NCBI GenBank assembly: GCA_016763955.1
Contig: JAESSU010000012.1
Coordinates: forward strand, 1-12,637
DNA length: 12,637 nt
Source: Phycisphaeraceae bacterium
GTDB taxonomy: Bacteria > Planctomycetota > Phycisphaerae > Phycisphaerales > Phycisphaeraceae
Direction: 5' to 3'
The position numbers and the translations under genes were made by a program. The notes beneath the pieces are model-generated. The model was not told where the DNA came from and searched no databases. It saw nothing but the letters and a program-made list of their open reading frames with translations. Position 1 is the stretch's first letter; every line of letters begins with the position of its first letter. Shown piece after piece: positions 1 to 6,056 of the stretch.

Positions 1-1165
1 AACAAGCAATTAATTCATCTCACACCAACCTACGCAATCGCGCTCAAAACGCACTTAGCCAACTCCTACAAACCCATCAAAGCAAAGCCATCCGTCATAC
101 CGCACTTAAGCAATGGGTCAGTTTAAAACATGCCGACCAAGGACTCACCCCAGCGGCAACACTCATTACCCAACATGCCCAATTAGCGAACCAAGACCCG
201 TACCTTCAATATGTCCTACTCACCGAGCAATGGCAGCAACTCCAAAAAAAACCCAACAACAAGCCTTAAAAACAGACGCGACACAAAAACAAGCCCGTCT
301 GTTAATCGGCAAAGCCAAAGCAACCGCCGACATTGCCCTAGCCGATCAAGACACACAAATCGCTGGCGGACTCATGCAATTACAAGCCCGCATTTATGCC
401 TCACCACTTCTTGAAAAAACCACCCTCGCGCTGACATTGCTCGACAAAGCCCAAGCCCTGCTAAACCAACCCCAAGGGCAACTCAAAACATTATTTCTCA
501 TTCAAAACAACAAGCTCGAAACACTTTGGCAATACCTCCAAGCCTCAGCAGACATCCAACTTGATAGCCCCACATGGATGCTACTTATCGAAGCCTTTGC
601 CAACGATGCCCAACAAAATCCCGACAACACAAAACGCGCAGAACGTGTCGAAAATTTAGCACTCCGTGCTTGGCACACAAGCCTCTTAACCGCAGATCAA
701 ATTCGCATCGCCAAGGCATTGATCCTTTTACGCAAATGGGATGTCTGTTTAAATTTATTAGGAAGTGAACCCCTCCCAAACAAAAGTCCGCAATTGAATC
801 TAGCCATCGGCCAAGCATTGCTAGGTAAAAACCACGATCTAGAACAAGCCGTCAAAGTCCTTAGCCAAGTCACCAACAGCCTGCCTCAATCTCCGCAAGC
901 TCACCTGTGGCTGGCAATGGCCTACGCCCTCGGTGAACAACACCGCAAAGCAACACAGCATTACCGCACCGTTCGCAAACTCGAAAAACCAGCCACCCTC
1001 ACCTGGTGGCATGGTACACTCGGCCTAGCCCAATCCCTTGCAGCCATGGGACAAACCCAAGCTGCACGCAAAATTCTGCAAGTCACATTGACCCTCTATC
1101 CTGTGATCGGCGATGATGCACTAACGCAAGACCTAATCCAGCTACTGGGAAAACTCCAAAAATGA
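1..1165 (+). CDS. TPR-repeat protein, 5' end outside window, apparent frameshift
   Basis: The start of this gene lies left of the window. Reading from position 3, an open frame runs to about 250 and then meets a stop at 267-269. The same kind of Ala/Gln/Leu-rich helical sequence continues in another frame from about 251 to the TGA at 1163-1165. The switch falls in a run of eight A (244-251). The ATG at 113 in the downstream frame gives a Pro/Arg/Thr-rich, non-helical stretch up to that point, so I reject it as the start. The C-terminal part looks like TPR solenoid: paired amphipathic helices with repeated A-x-x-L and L-A-x-A-x-A-L patterns, for example around 840-1120. The stop overlaps the next ATG by four bases, so this is the first visible gene of the exbB/exbD/VWA operon. 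A role as scaffold or periplasmic partner of the energised complex is inference. The exact family is not recognised. Confidence 0.75.
244..251 (+). other. A8 homopolymer at the frame switch in the TPR gene
   Basis: Eight consecutive A separate two well-formed coding frames of the same gene. A ninth A, or a -1 slip, would join them as ...QQLQKKTQQQALK..., which reads smoothly. Possible causes are a one-base sequencing or assembly deletion, a real inactivating mutation, or polymerase or ribosome slippage on the A run. The sequence alone cannot separate these. Confidence 0.7.
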
Positions 1166-2040
1166 TCAAACAGCCCAAACCCTTACTCACTCGCTTATCA
1201 CGCACGCGTTTGTCCTGGCGACATCTACTACTACTGAGCTTTGCCACACTACTAGTCATCGGACAAACCGCCCCCACCCCCGGAAGTTCCGACCCCGGAA
1301 GTCTCACCCTCGGAAGTCTCACCCTCGGAAGTCTCACCCTTGGAAGTTTAGCCACTGGAAGTTCCGTCATCACTATTGCCGCGACCGCCGACACGCCCTC
1401 GAGTCTCTTTGCCTTTATCCTTGCCGGCGGCACCATTGGCATGATTATCATCATCCTCTCCTTTGTGGGACTCGGACTGGTGATCGATGCCTTTGTCAAA
1501 ATTCGTGAAGACGATCTCTTACCTGATGAACTTGCAAAACAAGCCATCGGCCTAGCACGACAAGGTCAATTCACCGAGCTTAAAACCGTCTGCAAAACCG
1601 ACAACAGCATGCTCGGCCAGATTCTTTCCCATGCTATCGAAGAAGGTGATCTTGGACTTGATGCAGTCCGTGAACACATTGAACACGAAGGCAACCGCCA
1701 ACTCACCCGCTTACATCAGCGCGTCGGACTCATTGGCTTAATCGCCTCCATCGCGCCCATGCTCGGCTTGCTAGGCACCGTCGTAGGCATGATCGACTCC
1801 TTCCAAATACTCGGACTCTCCAAAGGCGTTGCAGGCCCTGACGATCTTGCAGTAGGCATCTCCAAAGCATTGGTCACCACCTGCATGGGACTGATCGTAG
1901 CCGTGCCTTTGATCTTTTTTCATGCCTACTTTCGTGACAAAGTAACACGCATTAGTAACGAAACATCTGCCATCTGTGAACGAGTCCTGCGTGTGATCGC
2001 AGTGGTGCTTACAAGACAACAACAGCTACGAAAAGTGTAA
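1162..2040 (+). CDS. exbB: MotA/TolQ/ExbB-family proton channel subunit
   Basis: A 292-residue inner-membrane protein of the family that, with ExbD/TolR partners, converts proton motive force into mechanical work. Residues 20-36 form a hydrophobic signal or anchor. Residues 80-112 form a first family helix. A cytoplasmic segment of about 75 residues follows, then the two conserved helices: 187-213 (with APMLGLLGTVVGMI, a family signature) and 229-257 (with the Gly-x-x-x-Ala-Leu-x-Thr-Thr pattern). An ATGA overlap with the TPR gene implies translational coupling. The gene for an ExbD-type partner follows 36 bp downstream. Residues 41-68 are odd: a five-residue Gly-Ser repeat encoded by a 15-bp DNA tandem array, placed in the segment before the first family helix. 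Assignment to ExbB rather than TolQ or MotA rests on the ExbD neighbours; the substrate is unknown. Confidence 0.9.
   Translation: MIKQPKPLLTRLSRTRLSWRHLLLLSFATLLVIGQTAPTPGSSDPGSLTLGSLTLGSLTLGSLATGSSVITIAATADTPSSLFAFILAGGTIGMIIIILSFVGLGLVIDAFVKIREDDLLPDELAKQAIGLARQGQFTELKTVCKTDNSMLGQILSHAIEEGDLGLDAVREHIEHEGNRQLTRLHQRVGLIGLIASIAPMLGLLGTVVGMIDSFQILGLSKGVAGPDDLAVGISKALVTTCMGLIVAVPLIFFHAYFRDKVTRISNETSAICERVLRVIAVVLTRQQQLRKV
1282..1362 (+). repeat. 15-bp tandem array (six GGAAGT cores) inside exbB
   Basis: GGAAGT starts at 1282, 1297, 1312, 1327, 1342 and 1357, exactly 15 bp apart. The middle units are nearly identical (GGAAGTCTCACCCTC) and the outer ones diverge. Because 15 is a multiple of three the array stays in frame and encodes GSSDP-GSLTL-GSLTL-GSLTL-GSLAT-GSS. 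Copy number could change without breaking the gene. Confidence 0.95.
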
Positions 2041-2076
2041 TTCGTCTCGACATTTAAATTCCAAAATTAAAACACC

Positions 2077-2640
2077 ATGCAACACATGCAGCTTAAATCT
2101 CGAACATCGATCCGCTTTACGCCCACACTCCCGGGTAGGCCCGCTACGCCCGGCGTTGCGCCCCTCGTGGACATTGTTTTTTTGCTCATCTGCTTTTACC
2201 TGTTCGTCACCCAATCACTGCAAAGTCTAGATGAAAAACAAGTCGAGCTTCCGATCATTACCCAAAGCCAATCTCAAGAATTATTGCCTGCTCAAATCGT
2301 CATTAACCTCATGCCCGATGGGACTTTCGTCGCAGCTCACAAGCCGATGTCGCTCAACGAATTGGAACTAAAATTACGCGATGCTCACCAGCAGTCACGC
2401 GATGAAAGTCGTGATCTTCGTGTGGTCATTCGAGCAGATCGCAATCAAACTTTCGACAAGCTCGACGCGATTATGAACCTCTGCCGAAAAGTCGGCCTAG
2501 AAAGGGTCGTTCTGCGCGCAAATGATAAAACGTCGTCCGCCAAAAATCTCCCCGTAACCCAAGAAAAAAATCCGAGAGAAATTCCGGGGGCACTTCTGGG
2601 AGAACTTCCGGGGCAACTTCCGGGGGGGAGTTCGCGATGA
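2077..2640 (+). CDS. exbD: ExbD/TolR-family protein (first copy)
   Basis: A 187-residue protein with the ExbD/TolR plan: a short cytoplasmic N-terminus, one membrane helix (about 29-47) starting with PLVDIVFLL, and a periplasmic domain (about 55-150). Asp32 matches the family's proton-carrying aspartate. The periplasmic part keeps the usual order: an acidic linker, VELP, then VINLMPDGTF and VVIRADRNQTFDKLDAIMNLCRKVGLERV. Two parts are atypical: a Pro/Gly-rich piece just before the helix (about 16-28, GC-rich DNA at 2120-2160), and a tail (169-186) written by a 12-bp DNA repeat. No clear Shine-Dalgarno precedes the ATG at 2077, and the ATG at 2086 is an equally good start. The stop overlaps the next gene (ATGA). 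It most likely assembles with the upstream channel subunit and the second ExbD-like protein. Confidence 0.88.
   Translation: MQHMQLKSRTSIRFTPTLPGRPATPGVAPLVDIVFLLICFYLFVTQSLQSLDEKQVELPIITQSQSQELLPAQIVINLMPDGTFVAAHKPMSLNELELKLRDAHQQSRDESRDLRVVIRADRNQTFDKLDAIMNLCRKVGLERVVLRANDKTSSAKNLPVTQEKNPREIPGALLGELPGQLPGGSSR
2580..2628 (+). repeat. 12-bp tandem array at the 3' end of the first exbD
   Basis: Four units start at 2580, 2592, 2604 and 2616, with the consensus ACTTCCGGGGNN (the first reads AATTCCGGGGGC). They encode PGALLGELPGQLPGG at the C-terminus. The reverse complement contains CCCCGGAAGT, the same core as the 15-bp array in exbB. The G-rich end of the last unit (2622-2630) lies six bases before the ATG of the next gene and appears to act as its Shine-Dalgarno. 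Confidence 0.85.
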
Positions 2641-3101
2641 TGTTTAAACCCCAACCGCAGATGCAGACCGATGAGCCCTTTGAGATGACGGCTATGGTGG
2701 ACGTGGTGTTTATTTTGCTCACGTTTTTTATTATCAGTGCGCAGATGTTTGGTAATGAACATGATATTGCAATTCGCTACCAAACCGCAGTTCAATCTCA
2801 GGGACTTGCTGATGGCGACCTGCCCCCAGCGGTTATCATCACCCTACAAAACTTAGACTCCCACACCATCGGTATCCGTATGGGCCAGCGGGATCTTCGA
2901 CCCGGCGATTATGCAAGCATCACCGATACCTTAAGCAAGATCAATCTCCCGCAATTATCAGTGGTCGTCCAAGCCCAAGGCAATGTGCTAATCGCTGAAG
3001 TCTCCAAAGCCCTCGATGCTGTACTAGCAAGCCCAATGAAACAAGTGAGTCTGTCAAAAAGCCCGCGACCTAATAAGGAAATCACCAAACACAATGAGTG
3101 A
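2637..3101 (+). CDS. exbD: ExbD/TolR-family protein (second, divergent copy)
   Basis: A 154-residue protein with a short N-terminus, a single membrane helix (about 19-37) starting EMTAMVDVVFILLTFFII, and a small periplasmic domain. Asp22 corresponds to the conserved family aspartate. The periplasmic part (VIITLQNLDSHTIGI ... LSVVVQAQGNVLIAEVSKALDAV) has the ExbD alternation of strands and helix but differs clearly from the first copy, so this is not a recent duplication. ATG 2637 overlaps the previous stop and follows a GGGGGAG stretch. The 3' end overlaps the VWA gene by eight bases. Two different ExbD-type subunits beside one channel gene suggest a hetero-oligomeric ExbD pair; that is inference. 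Confidence 0.85.
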   Translation: MMFKPQPQMQTDEPFEMTAMVDVVFILLTFFIISAQMFGNEHDIAIRYQTAVQSQGLADGDLPPAVIITLQNLDSHTIGIRMGQRDLRPGDYASITDTLSKINLPQLSVVVQAQGNVLIAEVSKALDAVLASPMKQVSLSKSPRPNKEITKHNE

Positions 3102-4239
3102 TGCCAATCGCACAAGCAATCCTTGGCAAAAGTTTAGACGTGACGGTTTAAGCTGGTCGCTATCGTTGATTATTCATTGCAGCATCCTCACAATCCTTGC
3201 ACTAGTTTCCGTGAGTCAGCCGTACCTAGCACCTGAAGATATCTCCCTTTCAATCCGTAAAACCGATGAACCCAAAAGCAGTTCGCAAGCTAAACAGGGA
3301 GACTCCCAAAGCATCGACCCACAAGAACAATTACAAAAATTACTCAACCAAACCCCGATGGTCCAGCCCAAGTTACTCACGCAAATCCAGCCACCCAAAA
3401 TGCTGCTTCCTGAACACCTAAAAGCACCCAATGTCCAAGCTGATATCCTGATGCAGCAGCTTCATGCAAGCGACCTTTCCTCAGGCAGAGACCGCCAACA
3501 AATCATCCCCATGGGTTTATTGCAAGGCACCACACAAGGCTTCCAAAAAATGATCGGCCAGTGGCGCGGTAGCGGCCTAGACGTTGTCCTAGTCATCGAT
3601 GTCACCCAATCCATGCGACCGTATCTAGATCAAGCCAAGCTCCGCCTAAAACAAATCATGGGCGTGATCACCGGCATACTTGATGACGAAACAGCCCCCA
3701 TGAAAATCGTCCGATTTGGTGTGGTCGCCTACAAAGATAAAGGCGATTTCCGCAATGGCAGCGGCCTCGCCCAAGGCAGTTGTCGTCTGCAACCACTCAC
3801 CAACAGTCTGGTTTTAGTGCAGCGATTTTTAGATAGTCTCCATGCCAGCGGCGGCGGTGATTATGAAGAGCCCATCACTTATGCGCTGCGATTAGCCACC
3901 GATCATCGTTATGTGAATTGGGATATTAACCGCAAGTCATTGATCATCCTCGTCGCCGATGCCCCATCATATAAAAACTCCGAAAAAGAACTCAAACGTT
4001 TAGCCACTCGCTTTGGCAATGAACACGAAGGCCGCATCAACACCATCGACACCGGCGACGGCAAACGCAAACAAGTCCTCCAAGACCTGCAAACTATCGC
4101 CCACTATGGTCACGGCGAATCATTTTTACTCGAAGACCAACAAGCTTTCTGGGAACACCTGATCGCCTCCGTCTTCGGCCGAGAATACAAGGCCGATGTC
4201 GATCTGATCCTACAACGCTATCTCAAAGAAAAGCCGTGA
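3094..4239 (+). CDS. Membrane-anchored VWA-domain protein with TonB/TolA-like helix
   Basis: A 381-residue protein with four parts: a basic cytoplasmic start (1-18), one membrane helix (about 19-42), a Gln/Pro/Ser-rich linker (about 50-150), and a von Willebrand factor A domain (about 162-360). The VWA metal site reads DVTQS (Asp169, Thr171, Ser173), a variant of DxSxS. SGGGDYEEP (252-260) and ADAP (288-291) fit the remaining metal-site positions. The helix contains Ser24, His28, Leu35 and Ser39, with spacings of +4, +11 and +15. These are the spacings of Ser16/His20/Leu27/Ser31, the SHLS motif by which E. coli TonB couples to ExbB/ExbD. Gene order agrees: this is the last gene of the TPR-exbB-exbD-exbD operon, the place where TonB or TolA would be expected. 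I infer a periplasmic VWA effector driven by proton motive force. The ligand is unknown. A loose AAGGAA lies 13 bases before the ATG. Confidence 0.85.
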   Translation: MSDANRTSNPWQKFRRDGLSWSLSLIIHCSILTILALVSVSQPYLAPEDISLSIRKTDEPKSSSQAKQGDSQSIDPQEQLQKLLNQTPMVQPKLLTQIQPPKMLLPEHLKAPNVQADILMQQLHASDLSSGRDRQQIIPMGLLQGTTQGFQKMIGQWRGSGLDVVLVIDVTQSMRPYLDQAKLRLKQIMGVITGILDDETAPMKIVRFGVVAYKDKGDFRNGSGLAQGSCRLQPLTNSLVLVQRFLDSLHASGGGDYEEPITYALRLATDHRYVNWDINRKSLIILVADAPSYKNSEKELKRLATRFGNEHEGRINTIDTGDGKRKQVLQDLQTIAHYGHGESFLLEDQQAFWEHLIASVFGREYKADVDLILQRYLKEKP

Positions 4240-4253
4240 GAAACAAAGCCGTT

Positions 4254-4346
4254 TTTAACCATAGAGGACACAAAGAGAAAAAGACATCAGTTTAAGAATC
4301 TGATTCTTAAACTGATGTCTTTGATTTTCAGAAATAGCTGGTTAAA
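4254..4346. repeat. Foldback element with perfect 21-bp inverted repeat; possible two-way terminator
   Basis: Arms 4280-4300 and 4302-4322 are exact reverse complements around a single T at 4301. Outside them TTTAACCA (4254-4261) pairs with TGGTTAAA (4339-4346). The left flank contains GGACACAAAGAG, matching the 9-bp repeat family of the element at 9001-9175. The element lies between two convergent genes (stops at 4239 and 4389), so its RNA hairpin could end transcription from both sides, although no clean T-run follows either arm. It could also be a small mobile repeat that landed in the gap. Confidence 0.8.
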
Positions 4347-4388
4347 CAGCGACGGATTCAAGAAAAAGGTTCCTGACAACACCTTCTC

Positions 4389-5165
4389 TTATTTTGTTTT
4401 AGGTGCAACAGCATATTTTTCAGGTGTCGTATCGAACTTTTTCTTGCTGCTAGGGCTCGCAAAAAGATAGAGTTGTTTTTTGTAGACAGAGAAGATTTCT
4501 GGTTTACCTAGATTCTTCATGCCATGCTTGTCCACTTGACAAACGACGCAAAGACCCTTCAGGACAGGCAGAAACATTGAAGGATTTTTCTTGAATAGAT
4601 CACGAGCCATTTCTTTGACAAAATAGTACGTTATTCCATCATAAACGGCACTAAACTCTTTCTTGCCTTTTACTGCTTTACCCATCTTGTGATAAGCCAC
4701 CGGACAGTAACCACCCAAGGCAACAGGTGATTTGTAGTTTTTGATAAACGTCGCATATTTTTCTGGTGAAGCATCGAAAGTTTTCTTACTACCGGCACCA
4801 GCGAAAAGATAGAGTTGTTTTTTGTAAATTGAGAAAATTTCAGGTTTCCCAGGATTGTCCATCCCCTTTTTACCAACCTTGCAAACGACGCAAAGACCAT
4901 TCAGGACAGGCAGAAACCTTGAAGGATTTTTCTTAAAAAGATCACGAGCCATTTCTTTGACAAAATAGTACGTTTTCCCATCATAAACGGCACTAAACTC
5001 TTTCTTGCCTTTTACCGCTTTATCCATCTTGTGATAAGCCACCGGACAGTAACCCTCTAAAGCCACCGGAGCCTCTGCCGCAAACAAGGGCCCTGATGCT
5101 GATATGCTCATGACCCCAATAACCATGCCAATGATAACTATTCGACGATAATTCAGTACTTCCAT
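4389..5165 (-). CDS. Secreted protein with two tandem YHS-like modules
   Basis: A 258-residue protein with a signal peptide (1-30, hydrophobic core 9-24, likely cleaved after ...GPLFAA). Two modules of about 104 residues follow (35-138 and 149-252), offset by 114 residues. Each module starts ALxGYCPVAYHKM, continues YDGxTYYFVKEMARDLFKKNPSxFLPVL and GLCVVC, and ends PEIFSxYKKQLYLFA...SPEKYA or TPEKYA. GYCPV, 'YDGxTYYF' and 'F..NP..F' resemble YHS domains, and each module looks like two YHS halves, the second starting near CVVC. Planctomycetes have many secreted proteins of this type. Four Cys per mature module pair (GYC, LCVVC) could bind metal; that is inference and no enzyme activity is evident. 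GGAG lies nine bases before the ATG. The DNA is more AT-rich than its neighbours and a broken transposase is adjacent, which hints at acquisition or rearrangement. Confidence 0.8.
   Translation of the reverse strand: MEVLNYRRIVIIGMVIGVMSISASGPLFAAEAPVALEGYCPVAYHKMDKAVKGKKEFSAVYDGKTYYFVKEMARDLFKKNPSRFLPVLNGLCVVCKVGKKGMDNPGKPEIFSIYKKQLYLFAGAGSKKTFDASPEKYATFIKNYKSPVALGGYCPVAYHKMGKAVKGKKEFSAVYDGITYYFVKEMARDLFKKNPSMFLPVLKGLCVVCQVDKHGMKNLGKPEIFSVYKKQLYLFASPSSKKKFDTTPEKYAVAPKTK
4410..5063 (-). repeat. Intragenic direct duplication (342-bp offset) in the YHS-like gene
   Basis: Bases 4752-5063 and 4410-4721 encode the two modules and remain highly similar as DNA. The stretch around 4605-4705 matches 4947-5047 with only scattered single-base changes. 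This indicates a fairly recent in-frame duplication or ongoing gene conversion. Confidence 0.85.
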
Positions 5166-5224
5166 GATTTATTTCTCCAAAAAAACGACTAAAACGAACT
5201 ACAGAACAAGCCCCCTACACAGGC

Positions 5225-5230
5225 ATTATA
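5225..5230 (-). promoter_or_regulatory. Candidate -10 box (TATAAT) for the YHS-like gene
   Basis: On the minus strand a perfect TATAAT lies about 60 bases upstream of the ATG at 5165, within an AT-rich stretch (TTATTATAAT). No good -35 hexamer is found at 16-18 bases; TAGTTA is the nearest at 18. The assignment is tentative. Confidence 0.35.
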
Positions 5231-5426
5231 ATAAAACCTGATTCACAATAACTACCAACGTACCTTTCATTCATGTTGTCAACAAAGGAATTTCTTCAAA
5301 CGACACGCTTACTTTTATTTAATGCCCAGCCCTTAAAAATAATTCCGAACTCAAACAATAAATTTTTCTTCGTGGGCTACCGCAGGCACGCCGCCCACCT
5401 GAAGTATTATCTTTCTGTAATGACAA
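5231..5426. other. Non-coding stretch with one REP-like hairpin
   Basis: No convincing gene is seen here. The plus-strand frame 5273-5473 has no recognisable features and overlaps the duplicated start fragment, so I leave it out. GTGGGC (5372-5377) and GCCCAC (5393-5398) form the base of a GC-rich hairpin whose loop contains CCGCAGGC. The same octamer occurs in the hairpins at 5903-5910 (minus strand) and 6011-6018. Confidence 0.5.
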
Positions 5427-5471
5427 CTCAGTACTACCATGATTTATTTCTCCAAAAACTAAAAATGAACT
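5427..5471 (-). repeat. Duplicated translation-start fragment of the YHS-like gene
   Basis: This stretch closely matches 5153-5200, the upstream region, ribosome site and first codons of the YHS-like gene. The core, 22 bases including GGAGAAATAAATCATGG on the minus strand, is identical at 5162-5183 and 5437-5458. After its ATG (5440) the frame gives MVVLSCHYRK..., distantly like MEVLNYRRIV, and stops after 29 codons at 5351. It appears to be the remnant of a second gene copy, cut off exactly where transposase-associated sequence begins at about 5471. Confidence 0.7.
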
Positions 5472-5511
5472 GAGGGCGTCAAACGGAGCCTGACCCACGT
5501 CGTCGAAAAGG

Positions 5512-5907
5512 TCAATAATTGAGCCAGCAAACCATCACGTTATGGGTAAGAACTTTCATAAGCATCGCATGGTTTTGTGACCAATAGCTTCGTTCACGAA
5601 TGGCTGAACCCAAGGTTTTTTTGATCCTGCTAAAGACCGTTTCAACTTACCAACGTTGGCCGTAGTTTGTTCGCTTTATATCTTTAAACAAACGTCGCAT
5701 CAGACGGCGGGAGACACTTTTAGGCAGCTTCTGGCCGGGACATCCTACACGGGTGGGAATTAAACTTTTAATGCCATGCACGTCATGTAAAAATTGGTGA
5801 TTGTGATGTGACTCATAGCCCACGTTGCCGAGCATTTGTTGAATATTTATATCATCAATAAGCTGGTCTAAAGTACAATCAAGCTGGTTAACATCCGGTG
5901 TGGGCCT
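5512..5907 (-). pseudogene. Remnant of an IS4/IS5-type DDE transposase
   Basis: On the minus strand the reading frame gives PTPDVNQLD..., GYESHHNHQFLHDVHGIKSL, LIPTR, then RRLMRRLF and NYGQRW. It meets an in-frame TAA (5647-5649) and continues VETVFSRIKKTLGSAIRERSYWSQNHAM...LTHNVMVCWLNY to TGA at 5512-5514. Reading through the stop gives Tyr-(2)-Arg-(3)-Glu-(6)-Lys, the Y-R-E-K signature of the C-terminal DDE region in these families. The TAA sits where related proteins commonly have Gln (CAA), so one C-to-T change explains it. The N-terminal half with the first catalytic Asp is missing: similarity starts at about 5907, next to an 18-bp palindrome. The second Asp position appears to be Asn (GNVGYES). 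The gene is dead by at least two criteria. The DNA at 5471-5497 may be the old element end. Confidence 0.85.
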
Positions 5908-5925
5908 GCGGCATGGCCATGCCGC
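5908..5925. repeat. Perfect 18-bp palindrome at the transposase truncation point
   Basis: GCGGCATGGCCATGCCGC reads the same on both strands. It abuts the point where recognisable transposase sequence ends, so it may mark the recombination or insertion junction. Confidence 0.85.
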
Positions 5926-5972
5926 GAGAACCCTGTGTGTGGCGGATTCAATTCCCAATCACAACACCGCAT

Positions 5973-6031
5973 GAGCTGTAAGCTCGCGGCTATTTTTGTA
6001 TCTTTAATAGCCGCAGGCATACTTGCCTGCG
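5973..6031. repeat. Cluster of three hairpins downstream of gcvPB
   Basis: Stems: GAGCT/AGCTC (5973-5977 with 5981-5985), GCGGCTATT/AATAGCCGC (5986-5994 with 6006-6014) and CGCAGGCA/TGCCTGCG (6012-6019 with 6024-6031). They follow the gcvPB stop (6057-6059, minus strand) within 90 bases, where a transcript end is expected. No T-run follows on the minus strand, so this is not a classical intrinsic terminator. The last two stems share bases 6012-6014 and cannot both form fully. Confidence 0.65.
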
Positions 6032-6056
6032 CGGAGATGTTGTTGCTGTTCAAAAT

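Noticed and set aside
113..250. ATG at 113 as the start of the TPR protein
   Set aside because: Its first 45 or so codons are the out-of-frame reading of the upstream coding sequence (Pro/Arg/Thr-rich); the true frame there is the one starting at position 3.
5273..5473. Plus-strand frame of 66 codons
   Set aside because: No ribosome site or family feature; it crosses the duplicated start fragment and a hairpin.
6001..6031. Intrinsic terminator of the gcv operon
   Set aside because: Stable hairpins are present but there is no T-run on the minus strand, so it is listed only as a hairpin cluster.
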